Origin: CAZYPH01 sp964649095
Lineage (GTDB): Bacteria > Bdellovibrionota > UBA1018 > UBA923
Assembly: GCA_964649095.1 (NCBI GenBank)
Contig: CAZYPH010000015.1
Coordinates: 1 to 31,040 of the forward strand
DNA: 31,040 bases
Direction of reading: 5' to 3'
Positions 8,092-16,182 of the stretch are shown piece by piece (position 1 is the stretch's first letter; each line of letters begins with the position of its first letter). The position numbers were made by a program, and so were the translations under genes. The notes under the pieces were generated by a model, which searched no databases, had not been told where the DNA came from, and worked only from the letters and a program-made list of their open reading frames with translations.

Positions 8092-8400
8092 CTAATTTTT
8101 AGATTTCAATACGGCCGAAACCTGCTCACGCTCGAAATAGGCTTCGTCGCCTGATCCAGGGTTGGCCTCTGGGTCGGCGGCTTCGAAGTCTTCGGCCACC
8201 GCAATATCAAGAGCGGGTTTCTTCTTTTCTAAAGACGTGAAATCGACTTTTTTGGTAATCCAACGAATCGGCTTTTGTAACCGTTCGTCTAAGGCGGCGA
8301 CATGAAAGTGTTCACACACCCGACGCGAGCCAATCTGTACCTGTGAAAACACTAGGGTTAACACAACAATCACCAATACTTTAATTGCACTACCAATCAT
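8092..8400 (-). CDS. Small membrane-anchored or exported protein, unrecognised
   Basis: A 102-residue protein starting with a single hydrophobic stretch (IKVLVIVVLTLVFSQVQIG), either an uncleaved anchor or a signal peptide, then a basic part (LQKPIRWITKKVDF) and an acidic C terminus (EDFEAADPEANPGSGDEAYFE). No family recognised. ATG 8400 is preferred: it has AGAGGG at a spacing of 3 bases, whereas the longer frame would need GTG at 8427 and would place RNRR before the anchor. It is the last gene of the minus-strand block, so it may be a late or accessory part of the pilus/signalling operon. Confidence 0.6.
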   Translation of the reverse strand: MIGSAIKVLVIVVLTLVFSQVQIGSRRVCEHFHVAALDERLQKPIRWITKKVDFTSLEKKKPALDIAVAEDFEAADPEANPGSGDEAYFEREQVSAVLKSKN

Positions 8401-8416
8401 AAACCCTCTTCTATTT

Positions 8417-8893
8417 CTAAATGGCACTGCAGATTGAAATTAACACTTCATGAGTGACGGGCGGTGTTTCTTCGCCGTCGTTACGCACCACACACTCGAA
8501 TAACAACTGAAAGTCTTTTGTGGTCTCTAATAAGTTCCCCAAAGTGACTTTATGTTTTAGACGTGTTTGATCGAGCAGTTTAATTGTACCCATGTACAGC
8601 GGTTCTTTTTCTAACACGCTATAGATACGCTGACTTAACGTCGACGCCACGTCTTCAAATAAAGCCTCCTGAGCCAGCACCTCTGAATTAGTAGACACAA
8701 ACAACGTGTACTGCGCCGAACCGTAGCCATCACACGTAAAAACTTTTTTAGCTTCGGCTAATAACGATAGATGCCGATCGACTTCGGCGACCAAACGTAC
8801 CGAGGCACGATCATAAAAATTAAGCGTCTGATGAAATTGTTTTTCTACAGAATGGATGACCGACGGTTGTTGTGTATTCATAGAATTAGGCAT
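8417..8893 (-). CDS. Hypothetical cytoplasmic protein next to a response regulator
   Basis: About 158 residues, no signal peptide or membrane segment, with helical N-terminal and mixed C-terminal halves. It is not recognised. ATG 8893 overlaps the end of the receiver gene by 8 bases; ATG 8881 and TTG 8908 are alternatives. Tight coupling with the CheY-like gene makes a functional link likely, for example as a partner or target of the receiver, but this is inference. The segment FLLFECVV-like (FQLLFECVVRNDGEETPPVTHEV) looks like a beta-rich domain end. Confidence 0.6.
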   Translation of the reverse strand: MPNSMNTQQPSVIHSVEKQFHQTLNFYDRASVRLVAEVDRHLSLLAEAKKVFTCDGYGSAQYTLFVSTNSEVLAQEALFEDVASTLSQRIYSVLEKEPLYMGTIKLLDQTRLKHKVTLGNLLETTKDFQLLFECVVRNDGEETPPVTHEVLISICSAI

Positions 8894-9266
8894 CTCGTTC
8901 GTTTTCAAAAAGCTTTTCTACGCTCTTTAATAAGTCTTTTGCACTAAAGGGCTTCAGAATAAAATCACGCGCGCCAGCATTGACCGCATCAATTAAAACC
9001 TGCTCATGCGACAAACCCGAAACCATAATAATACGCGCATCACTGTTCTGTTCAATAATGGCTCGCGAGGCTTCAATGCCGCCCTTTTTAGGCATCACTA
9101 AATCCATCACCACAAAATCGGGTTTGATCTGGCGGTACAACTTAATCGCCTCTTCACCATTAGCCGCCTCACCCGCCACCGTGATTTTAGCTTGCGCCAA
9201 AATCTCTTTGACTACCTGGCGGGCAAACGTGACATCGTCGACGACTAGGGCGGTTTTGGATTTCAT
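8886..9266 (-). CDS. CheY-like single-domain response regulator
   Basis: A 126-residue stand-alone receiver. All the phosphotransfer residues are present: acidic pair D10/D11 (VVDD), phospho-acceptor D55 (VVMDLVMP), S83 (MVSG) and K105 (LKPF). It has no output domain, so it should signal by protein contact, as CheY does. The start is ATG 9266 with AGGAG 4 bases upstream. The longer frame to 9437 only adds a His/Gln/Arg-rich shadow of the neighbouring gene. It is 7 bases after the small secreted protein gene and probably shares its transcript, which links pilus function with two-component signalling. No histidine kinase is in the window. Confidence 0.92.
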   Translation of the reverse strand: MKSKTALVVDDVTFARQVVKEILAQAKITVAGEAANGEEAIKLYRQIKPDFVVMDLVMPKKGGIEASRAIIEQNSDARIIMVSGLSHEQVLIDAVNAGARDFILKPFSAKDLLKSVEKLFENERDA

Positions 9267-9273
9267 GGGGCTC

Positions 9274-9681
9274 CTATCTTGTTGGTGCTGGAACCTGCAA
9301 CTGCGTAGGCGCTGCAGCAGGCGGTGCTTGAGGCGTAGGCGCTGCAGGTGCTGGTGTATCGCCAGCAACTGGCGCTGCGCCACCACGTGGTGTTGTTGTT
9401 GGTGCGGCAGGCGCTGCAGGTGGTGTTCGAGCCTCATCGGCGCCCACTACCGCATCACAATTAGGATCGCGCGCCGTAGTGCCTGCAGGAGCAGCCGTCG
9501 CTGCCGGTTCCGCAGGTCGCGCGGGCGGTCGTGGACTTGGCCGTCTCGCTGGTGCCGGCATCTGCGCCACCGCCAAACTAATCCCCAAAAACTGCGATGC
9601 CGGAAGGTCGCGTATTTCTAGACCCGACACCCCACCCAAGGTCAAACTAAACAACACAACTAATTTTTTAATTTTTTTCAT
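9274..9681 (-). CDS. Small Ala/Pro-rich secreted protein, positional counterpart of Bd0108 of the hit locus
   Basis: A 135-residue protein with an N-terminal signal sequence (KKIKKLVVLFSLTLGGVSG), a short middle part (RDLPASQFLGISLAVAQ) and a long disordered Ala/Pro/Thr-rich segment interrupted by DPNCDAVVGADEA with the only Cys. It lies directly after the YD-repeat gene in a tad operon, as I recall for Bd0108 after Bd0109 in Bdellovibrio. Published work reports that Bd0108 (about 100 residues, secreted) binds Bd0109 and affects pilus extrusion and the switch to prey-independent growth. I cannot claim sequence similarity; the link is position, size and export. DNA encoding the C-terminal part holds in-frame direct repeats. 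Confidence 0.75.
   Translation of the reverse strand: MKKIKKLVVLFSLTLGGVSGLEIRDLPASQFLGISLAVAQMPAPARRPSPRPPARPAEPAATAAPAGTTARDPNCDAVVGADEARTPPAAPAAPTTTPRGGAAPVAGDTPAPAAPTPQAPPAAAPTQLQVPAPTR
9303..9419. repeat. In-frame direct repeats within the small secreted protein gene
   Basis: GCGTAGGCGCTGCAG (plus-strand reading) occurs perfectly at 9303-9317 and 9333-9347. Its last 11 bases, AGGCGCTGCAG, recur at 9409-9419. Offsets are 30, 72 and 102 bases, all multiples of three, so slippage or recombination would shorten the protein by 10, 24 or 34 residues without a frameshift. Confidence 0.9.
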
Positions 9682-9700
9682 ATATACCCTATCTTATATA

Positions 9701-11365
9701 TTACATCACCTGAGCATCGCGAATGAGGTCTAACAAAGCAGTAAATGAACGCGTAACATCCGACGCAATTTGCCGGCCACCCGAAGAATCTACTTTTATA
9801 ATTTCGCCTGCGGAGTTGTAACGCACCTGAATTTTACCTTTTGCCGGATCGATAATTTCAATTGGGCGTGCCGATTCGTTATACACAAACTGCAACGTAC
9901 GTTTGTTGTTATCGATCATCGCTTTGATGCGACCCGTGTGGTCGTAAAGCAACTGCACACCACGTCCGTCAGAGTCTTTAGCGAAGTTTAGGTTGCCGCG
10001 ATCATCATAGGTATACTGCGTGATGCGTGGCTTCGAGCCCTCGGCTTTTGGCACGCGTGATACTTTGGCTAATTTATTGTGGCGTTTTTCATACTCCATC
10101 TCAACCACTTCAAACGGCGTAGCTTTGCGTGTTAAACGACCCGCAGTGTCATATTCGTAGGTCGTGCGTTCATTGCCACGTGTGACTTCAAGTGGTAGTC
10201 CGCAACACTCGTTAAAAATAGTGGTCGTTACTTCGTCGTCGATTTTAGTGACTAACTTGTAATTGTAACGTTCACCATCGGGACGTGCTTTTTCGACATA
10301 CTCATAACGCTGTTTAGAGATGACGTTGCCGGAAGGGTCTTTGATCTGAAACGACGTAATAAAATTGCTGCCACCTGGGCCATCACCAGCGTATTCATAC
10401 TCGGTTAATGATCCGTCGCGGTCTTTTACCCATTTTACGTTTTCGTTTTTATCTAAGCCGAAATAGCCAATTTGTTGTGTTGTAGCATCAGAGTATTTGA
10501 TCTCGATAAGATTATGGCGGTCATTTTTTGAATAGGTATACTGATATATATTGCCGCTGACATCTTTCGAGTAGGTAAGATTGAAGCCATCGTAGCGGTA
10601 TTCGCAGAAACGACCATCGTCTAACGTAATACGTTCTACTTTACCGGCTTTGTTAAAACGAAAAGCCATTTTGCGATTGGCGTTATCTTGAAGAGTCTCA
10701 AGTTGCCCGGTCTTGTTGTAAGTGAAGGCGATAAAGTTATTATTGCGATCCGCAATACGCACCAAGCGACCCGCATTGTTGTAGGTTTCAATTTGGCCGG
10801 AATCTAACCTACGCGTAAAACCATTGGCCGTACGTGTTAAAACCTGTGCACCAAACTTATTCGATCGAAACTCAGTACCCGCCGCTGGCAACTGTGGTTT
10901 TAATAAACCACGATCTACTAGACGCTCCCACTCTTCGTTTCTATAACGCGCATCATTACGCAAACGATTACGTACAGATTCGGCCGCACCACCACTCACA
11001 CCAGCACCGCCCTTACTTTGAGCTGTGATAATGGCTTTTACGGCTTCATCAACTTTTTCTGTGGTTAAACCTGGTGGCACAAAACGATTTACGGCGCCTC
11101 CACCGTTTTCATGAATCACAATCGAGCCATCCGCCGAAACCTTTAAATAACGTTCGTAATCACTACCCCAACCAAAACCAAAAAAACCGTTGTGTGATGA
11201 CTTACTGTTAAACGTACGCTCTACTTTTGGTTCGGCACCACCTGGAAACAAGTGGTCGACATAAGCGACGCTAAAATTACCATTTTTTAAACTAACGACG
11301 GCAAACGCACTCGTATTGGCCACTACTAGCGCTGCCACAAATAGACTTCTGACTAATGATCTCAT
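9701..11365 (-). CDS. Secreted YD-repeat (Rhs-like) protein, counterpart of Bd0109 of the hit locus
   Basis: A 554-residue protein with a signal peptide (SLFVAALVVANTSAFA). An N-terminal Rhs-family start domain follows (VERTFNSKSS, GFFGFGWGSDYERYL; DUF6531-like), then many YD repeats: YNNAGRLVRI, YNKTGQLETL, YDTAGRLTRKA, YDDRGNLNFAKDSDGRG, YDHTGRIKAM, YNSAGEIIKV. YD repeats form beta-sheet shells and are often credited with carbohydrate binding. At 554 residues it is far shorter than toxin-delivering Rhs proteins and ends soon after the last repeat with no toxin domain. In Bdellovibrio the YD-repeat protein Bd0109 sits in the same pilus context and is reported to bind Bd0108 and to resist deletion. 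ATG 11365 with AAGGGAG upstream is preferred to GTG 11383. Confidence 0.88.
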   Translation of the reverse strand: MRSLVRSLFVAALVVANTSAFAVVSLKNGNFSVAYVDHLFPGGAEPKVERTFNSKSSHNGFFGFGWGSDYERYLKVSADGSIVIHENGGGAVNRFVPPGLTTEKVDEAVKAIITAQSKGGAGVSGGAAESVRNRLRNDARYRNEEWERLVDRGLLKPQLPAAGTEFRSNKFGAQVLTRTANGFTRRLDSGQIETYNNAGRLVRIADRNNNFIAFTYNKTGQLETLQDNANRKMAFRFNKAGKVERITLDDGRFCEYRYDGFNLTYSKDVSGNIYQYTYSKNDRHNLIEIKYSDATTQQIGYFGLDKNENVKWVKDRDGSLTEYEYAGDGPGGSNFITSFQIKDPSGNVISKQRYEYVEKARPDGERYNYKLVTKIDDEVTTTIFNECCGLPLEVTRGNERTTYEYDTAGRLTRKATPFEVVEMEYEKRHNKLAKVSRVPKAEGSKPRITQYTYDDRGNLNFAKDSDGRGVQLLYDHTGRIKAMIDNNKRTLQFVYNESARPIEIIDPAKGKIQVRYNSAGEIIKVDSSGGRQIASDVTRSFTALLDLIRDAQVM

Positions 11366-11422
11366 TCGTGAACTCCCTTTCACCGAATTAAATACTTACT
11401 ATTTAGTTTGAAGAAAGATGCG

Positions 11423-12283
11423 CTAAACATCAACCCTGATAACGCGTTTGATGACAAAGAAGGCAATTACTTCTAGGAAAATTACTCCACCCAAAACCAC
11501 CCAACCCAACCAGTTCTCGAACATGGGGCGCATAAACTCCGGGTCACTCACAGAAAAATAGACACATAGTGCCGGTGGAATCGATAATAGAATCATACCC
11601 TGATAAAAACCCTGAGCGGTTAAAGCTTTAATCTTATTTTCTACTTTCAACCGTTCACGCACTGTAAACGCAATCGTATCAAATGTTTCGGCCAAGTTAC
11701 CGCCGGTTTCTTTCAAAATATTAATCGATGTGACAAACATCTCGACGTCTTCGCATTTAATGCGGCGAGCTAGATTATTAAAAGCTTCTTCAATACTCAC
11801 ACCGACTTTGTTCTCAGAAAGTACAAGATTAAATTCCTGCGACATCGGATTAGGCATTTGCTCCACCACCACACCCAACGCTTGAACAACGCTTAATCCC
11901 GACTTCATTGCATTCGACATTAACCCCAAACCATCGACCATTTGTAAATTAAATTTATCGATACGCGACCGGTACATAAAATCGATGATGGGCCTTGGTG
12001 CAAACCAACCCCCAACGGCTAAAATTAGACCTAGAACCAATCCCGGAATCACACTTGGTAGAAAATATAGAAACGTTAATATAAACGGCACGACACTACC
12101 TAAAATCATATAGAGCAGCGCACGTTGTGGTGTGATTTCAATGAACATCTGATTACATTTTTCAACAATGTAATCGCGCGTACCTAGACTTTGAAACCGA
12201 AACCAGTCTAGAACCCGAACCATATAATGGTTTGCTAATATAAAGACCGCGACACCAAATAATAACGAATATAACAGTGCCAT
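11423..12283 (-). CDS. tadB: Tad pilus inner-membrane platform protein TadB
   Basis: A 286-residue membrane protein with a T2SF/GspF domain. Two N-terminal membrane segments (ALLYSLLFGVAVFILA and ILGSVVPFILTFLYFL) come first, then the cytoplasmic helical domain (VDGLGLMSNAMKSGLSVVQALG, EAFNNLARRI, SINILKETGGNLAETFDTIAFTVRER) and two C-terminal membrane segments. In Tad systems TadB and TadC form the platform that couples the ATPase to pilin insertion. The start is 3 bases after the stop of the cpaE-cpaF fusion. Its partner tadC is about 13 kb away at the other end of the block, which is unusual. The next gene is the YD-repeat gene. Confidence 0.92.
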   Translation of the reverse strand: MALLYSLLFGVAVFILANHYMVRVLDWFRFQSLGTRDYIVEKCNQMFIEITPQRALLYMILGSVVPFILTFLYFLPSVIPGLVLGLILAVGGWFAPRPIIDFMYRSRIDKFNLQMVDGLGLMSNAMKSGLSVVQALGVVVEQMPNPMSQEFNLVLSENKVGVSIEEAFNNLARRIKCEDVEMFVTSINILKETGGNLAETFDTIAFTVRERLKVENKIKALTAQGFYQGMILLSIPPALCVYFSVSDPEFMRPMFENWLGWVVLGGVIFLEVIAFFVIKRVIRVDV

Positions 12284-12286
12284 GTT

Positions 12287-14554
12287 CTACCCACTCTTCT
12301 TTAAAGCGCCCGGTGCCTGCGCTGTAGCCGCCGGTGCTGCTGTCTGCGCCGGAGTACTTGGGGCTGGTGAAAACAAACCACGTGAAATCTTGAGCNNNNN
12401 NNNNNGCCGTTCCTGCATCTGGATCGGAAGTTTATGCACCTTGGCTTCCATATCTTCGACAAATTTGGGAATAACACCCGTTGGCATAAACCGACCGATG
12501 ATTTTTCTTTTTTTGTCTAAGCCCTCTTGTTTATAAACAAAGATGTCTTGCAAACTCACCACATCGCCTTGAATACCGGCGACTTCTGTAATGTAGGTAA
12601 TTTTTCGAGACCCATCACTTAGGCGTGACTGCTGCACGATCAAATGCACCGCCGATGCAATCTGCTCACGAATGGCTTTGAGCGGCATGGCGACACCCGA
12701 CATCATCACCAACGTTTCTAACCTCGCAATACTATCTCGTGGGTTATTGGCGTGTAGGGTCGTCAATGAACCATCATGGCCTGTATTCATCGCCTGCAAC
12801 ATGTCGAGCGCTTCACCACCACGACACTCTCCCACCACCACACGATCAGGGCGCATACGTAAACAACATTTGATGAGATCACGAATACTGACTTCACCCT
12901 CGCCTTCAATATTTTTTGGACGCGTCTCTAAACGCACAACGTGTTCTTGACCTAGTTGCAACTCCGCCGCGTCTTCTACGGTGATGATACGTTCGGTTGC
13001 TGGGATAAAATTAGAAAGAGTATTGAGCAACGTTGTTTTACCAGAACCGGTACCACCACTGACAACGATGTTTAACTTCGCCTCAACACACATGCGCAGG
13101 AAATCACCAATCTCTTGCGTCATAGAGCCCCACTCGACTAACTCTTTTACACCAATTTTTTTCTTCGGAAATTTTCGAATCGTAATCGTTGGTCCGCGCA
13201 ACGCAAGTGGTGGAATAATCACGTGTACACGAGAGCCATCTTCAAGGCGGGCATCGACGTACGGTGTTTTTTCATCACACCGGCGACCGAGCGGCGTCAC
13301 GATACGCTCGATGATGTTCATCATTTGCTGTTCACTAGAAAACGTGACAGGCGAAAGCATGGGTTTACCGGCTTTTTCTATATATATTTGTTCACGTGAA
13401 TTCACCATGATCTCAGTGACCAGATCATCGGATAACAAATCTTCTAACGGCCCTAAGCCCAACGCTTCATCAACAACCTCTTTAATAATCTGAGCACTCT
13501 GATCGCGGTCTTTTAGTATGCCACTCGTGTCTTCACGCGCTAAGATATCTAAAATTGCCTTTTTAGTTTTTTCGCGGAGCTGTTCTTTCTGTTTAGTATC
13601 GGTCGTGTCGATATTTTGTTTTTTTAAATCTAAAGTTTCTACGAGGCCTCTGTGAATACGCAACTTCAACGCCGTCCACGCGTCGACTTGTCTACTAGAT
13701 CCACCACCCGATGCTGAGGCACCACCAGATGCCTGCGATGCGCCACCAGCCGTGCCTTGTAAACTCTTTTGCGCCGCCCCAGTAGGTTTCTTAAGTTGTG
13801 TCAATTGAGCCAGAATATTACTCTGCTGCATTTTACGAATAATATCGTGCAACGCGCGCGTAATCGGCGCTTGAGGCGCGGCAATAACAAACGGCTGTGA
13901 ACGTGCAATAGAACCCGCACAGGTTTCATTTTCTTCAGGAACGGCAGCAAAAATATTTTTGTTTAGATTTTTTTGAATTACTTGTGGCTGCACAATCGAA
14001 TTTGCAGAATAGCGATTGATCACAAGCTGCACCATATCGGGCGGAAAAAGATGCTCCTGAATTTTTCCCAATAGGCGTTTGGTTTGATTCAATACAATCA
14101 CGTCTTGCGTGGTGACAGCCATAATCATGGTAGCTTGTTCGAAGACTTTTAGAGTCGATGCCTCCACAGAAGAACCACAATCGACAACAATCAGCGGAAA
14201 GAGATTCACAGCCGACTTCAGTAACTTACCAACACCCTCAAGGTCGAGATCACGTGCCTGTGTCGCTTCTGTCGGGCTTGAAATAAAACTAAGACCTGCC
14301 GGTGTCGTCGCCATCATCGGTGCCAACACTTTAAGATCTAGTGCACCCACTTGAAGACGCGAAACATCGACGATGTTTTTTGGTGAACGTGCGCCGACAA
14401 TTAAGTTTTGATCACCAAGCGAGGTCAAATCTAGATCAATTAAAAGCGGTCGCTGCTTGAGCTCCATTAAGTAAGCCAGCGCAAGGTTAGCGGCAAATAC
14501 TGATTTACCCACTCCACCCTTACCACCAACGACTGCGATGATGTGACCTGCCAT
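12287..14554 (-). CDS. CpaE/TadZ-CpaF/TadA fusion: pilus-localising and pilus-assembly ATPase in one chain
   Basis: One reading frame of about 755 residues. Residues 1-255 are a MinD/ParA-like P-loop domain with deviant Walker A KGGVGKS at 12-18 and DLDLTSLGD; this matches CpaE/TadZ without its usual N-terminal receiver domain. A Gly/Ser/Ala-rich linker covers about 256-298. Residues 300-715 are a GspE/CpaF secretion ATPase: Walker A GGTGSGKT at 500-507, Asp box ITVEDAAELQL, Walker B MRPDRVVVGECRG, His box TGHDGSLTTLHAN. The C-terminal Ala/Pro tail after the N run is less certain. CpaF powers pilus assembly (and possibly retraction) at the inner membrane; CpaE/TadZ positions the machine. No stop or start signal separates the halves, so this looks like a true fusion. 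It lies 2 bases after cpaC. Confidence 0.93.
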   Translation of the reverse strand: MAGHIIAVVGGKGGVGKSVFAANLALAYLMELKQRPLLIDLDLTSLGDQNLIVGARSPKNIVDVSRLQVGALDLKVLAPMMATTPAGLSFISSPTEATQARDLDLEGVGKLLKSAVNLFPLIVVDCGSSVEASTLKVFEQATMIMAVTTQDVIVLNQTKRLLGKIQEHLFPPDMVQLVINRYSANSIVQPQVIQKNLNKNIFAAVPEENETCAGSIARSQPFVIAAPQAPITRALHDIIRKMQQSNILAQLTQLKKPTGAAQKSLQGTAGGASQASGGASASGGGSSRQVDAWTALKLRIHRGLVETLDLKKQNIDTTDTKQKEQLREKTKKAILDILAREDTSGILKDRDQSAQIIKEVVDEALGLGPLEDLLSDDLVTEIMVNSREQIYIEKAGKPMLSPVTFSSEQQMMNIIERIVTPLGRRCDEKTPYVDARLEDGSRVHVIIPPLALRGPTITIRKFPKKKIGVKELVEWGSMTQEIGDFLRMCVEAKLNIVVSGGTGSGKTTLLNTLSNFIPATERIITVEDAAELQLGQEHVVRLETRPKNIEGEGEVSIRDLIKCCLRMRPDRVVVGECRGGEALDMLQAMNTGHDGSLTTLHANNPRDSIARLETLVMMSGVAMPLKAIREQIASAVHLIVQQSRLSDGSRKITYITEVAGIQGDVVSLQDIFVYKQEGLDKKRKIIGRFMPTGVIPKFVEDMEAKVHKLPIQMQERXXXXLKISRGLFSPAPSTPAQTAAPAATAQAPGALKKSG
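12396..12405. other. Run of ten N near the 3' end of the ATPase fusion gene
   Basis: Exactly ten unknown bases. The frame happens to continue into a plausible Ala/Pro-rich tail, so the stop at 12287 may be right, but the length of the tail is uncertain. Confidence 0.95.
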
Positions 14555-14556
14555 GG

Positions 14557-16125
14557 TTATTTCCTTTTTAAACCGTACTTGGTTTTAATGTCTTCGGTGC
14601 CCGTTGAAGTACTTTCCAAAATCTGCGGTGTTACAAACACCACAAACTGCGACTTACTCTTTTGAAACGCCTTCGAACGTAAGAGCGTAAACAGTGGATT
14701 GGCTGGTAACGATCCACCCGGTGGGTCTTTATTAAACGCCGTTGAAATCGAGTTACTTAACGCGTTCACCAGTGCCGCACTCTCACCGTTTTTTACAACA
14801 ACCGTCGTATTATACGCATGGTTTAAGCTTATCGGCGCATTACCCTGCTTGCCTGCTAAACCCCGATACGAAAACTCAATCGACATATCAATATTTTCTG
14901 TTTGCCCTTGTACGCGCGGCGTTAAGTTAACGCGCGGTCCCAATTTAACGACGTTAAAGTTAGGCTGACCGGTCGCATTCGTTGTTTGAATCGGTACATC
15001 AAGCGTACGATCGAACACGCTTTTTTGACCCGACTTCACAATCATGACCGTTTGCTCCAACACCCTAGCATAACCCGCATTCTGGGCGTTCGACAGTTTT
15101 GGAAAAAGATTGGCAATCGTACCACTCAGCGATCCGCTACCAGCCGTTGTCACACCACCCGTGGTCGACTGACCAAAGGCGATACTGCCACCGGTGTCTA
15201 ACGATGGTGAAAATGAAAATCCAAAATTTCGCAGATAGTCTTTCGACAGCTCCACAAAGTCTAACGTCACACGCACCATTTTTTCTGCCGGTGGTTTCTT
15301 TTTAGCAGCGATAGTCAGCCGTGAAATAATCGGCGACTTTACCGTAAGTTTTCGTACTTCAATGGGTGAGCGCACTTCCGAGGCATAACTAGCAATCGTG
15401 TAACCCTGCAGCATATTGGTCGCGAGATTGATAATCTGTTCGGCCCGGCCCTGTGAGTCGACCTGGCCTTCGATCAAAAACAAACCATTCAACACACGTA
15501 CTTTGACGTTTTGTTCGTTGATCTCGGTTTGCATGCGTTCGGCCATCATTTGAAGTCCAACAGGAGAAACCGTAACTAAGTTCAAAACCTGATCTTTATA
15601 AGAAGGGTCACTCACCACAGCATACAACCGATTGAGGTCATTCATGACAACCACTTCGCCATCGATAACAATCTTATCAGCCATGATTTTCATCTCAAGA
15701 CCTTCGATGTCACGAAGCAGTTCACGCAACTCAATCAGACGACGCGTCAGATTACTTTCACTCACTACGACATTTAAAATCAAACGCAGATCGCCCTTTT
15801 GATCGCGAACGACGACAGTGGTTTCACCTTTTTTTACCGGTGTAAAAATGAGTTGTTTCTTTTCTTTTGCAAACTGTACTTGAACGAGAGTTTTATTGGC
15901 GACCCGCACACACTCTTCTGAGTTGTCACAGACGTCAAACGTGAGATCGACTGTAGATTGTAAGCCTGCAATAAGTAGCACATCTTGTTTGGTGGCATTC
16001 CGTTCCGAATTACGATTCGATTTAAACGCAGCCTGTACTGGCTGGCTGAAACTCAAAACAAAACTCAGAATAAATACTGAGACCAGAGGCAGAATGGAAC
16101 ATCGTGTTCTATATACTGTTTTCAT
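14557..16125 (-). CDS. cpaC: Tad pilus outer-membrane secretin CpaC/RcpA
   Basis: A 522-residue protein with a signal peptide (LVSVFILSFVLSFSQPVQA). An N-terminal pilus-secretin domain follows (about 45-125, with VQFAKEKKQLIFTPVKKGETTVVVRD), then a BON-like region (VRVLNGLFLIEGQVDSQGRAEQIINLA) and the C-terminal secretin domain (VRVTLDFVELSKDYLRNFGFSF, NFNVVKLGPRVNLTPRV, VVKNGESAALVNAL, FVVFVTPQIL). It should form the ring-shaped channel through which the Flp pilus leaves the cell. The stop is 2 bases before the start of the ATPase fusion and cpaB lies just upstream, the usual Tad order. No separate pilotin (RcpB/CpaD) gene is in this block. Confidence 0.95.
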   Translation of the reverse strand: MKTVYRTRCSILPLVSVFILSFVLSFSQPVQAAFKSNRNSERNATKQDVLLIAGLQSTVDLTFDVCDNSEECVRVANKTLVQVQFAKEKKQLIFTPVKKGETTVVVRDQKGDLRLILNVVVSESNLTRRLIELRELLRDIEGLEMKIMADKIVIDGEVVVMNDLNRLYAVVSDPSYKDQVLNLVTVSPVGLQMMAERMQTEINEQNVKVRVLNGLFLIEGQVDSQGRAEQIINLATNMLQGYTIASYASEVRSPIEVRKLTVKSPIISRLTIAAKKKPPAEKMVRVTLDFVELSKDYLRNFGFSFSPSLDTGGSIAFGQSTTGGVTTAGSGSLSGTIANLFPKLSNAQNAGYARVLEQTVMIVKSGQKSVFDRTLDVPIQTTNATGQPNFNVVKLGPRVNLTPRVQGQTENIDMSIEFSYRGLAGKQGNAPISLNHAYNTTVVVKNGESAALVNALSNSISTAFNKDPPGGSLPANPLFTLLRSKAFQKSKSQFVVFVTPQILESTSTGTEDIKTKYGLKRK

Positions 16126-16182
16126 AATATTAAGACTCCAAGCTACAAAAATCCATTTCGTAAGCTATATGCACTACCTGTA

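Noticed and set aside
9267..9437. N-terminal extension of the CheY-like gene
   Set aside because: It reads His/Gln/Arg-rich low complexity out of frame with the neighbouring gene; AGGAG before ATG 9266 and the start of the receiver fold fix the shorter form.
8980..9621. A 213-codon plus-strand frame, Arg/Cys/Ser-rich
   Set aside because: It is antisense to the receiver and Ala/Pro-rich genes; its composition is the expected shadow of GC-rich repeats, and it has no ribosome binding site or recognisable domain.
9701..11365. Rhs-type toxin delivery protein
   Set aside because: It is too short, has a signal peptide, lacks the Rhs core end motif and any C-terminal toxin domain, and no immunity gene follows.
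12981..13493. A 170-codon plus-strand frame
   Set aside because: It is antisense to the conserved CpaF ATPase domain and has no domain of its own.
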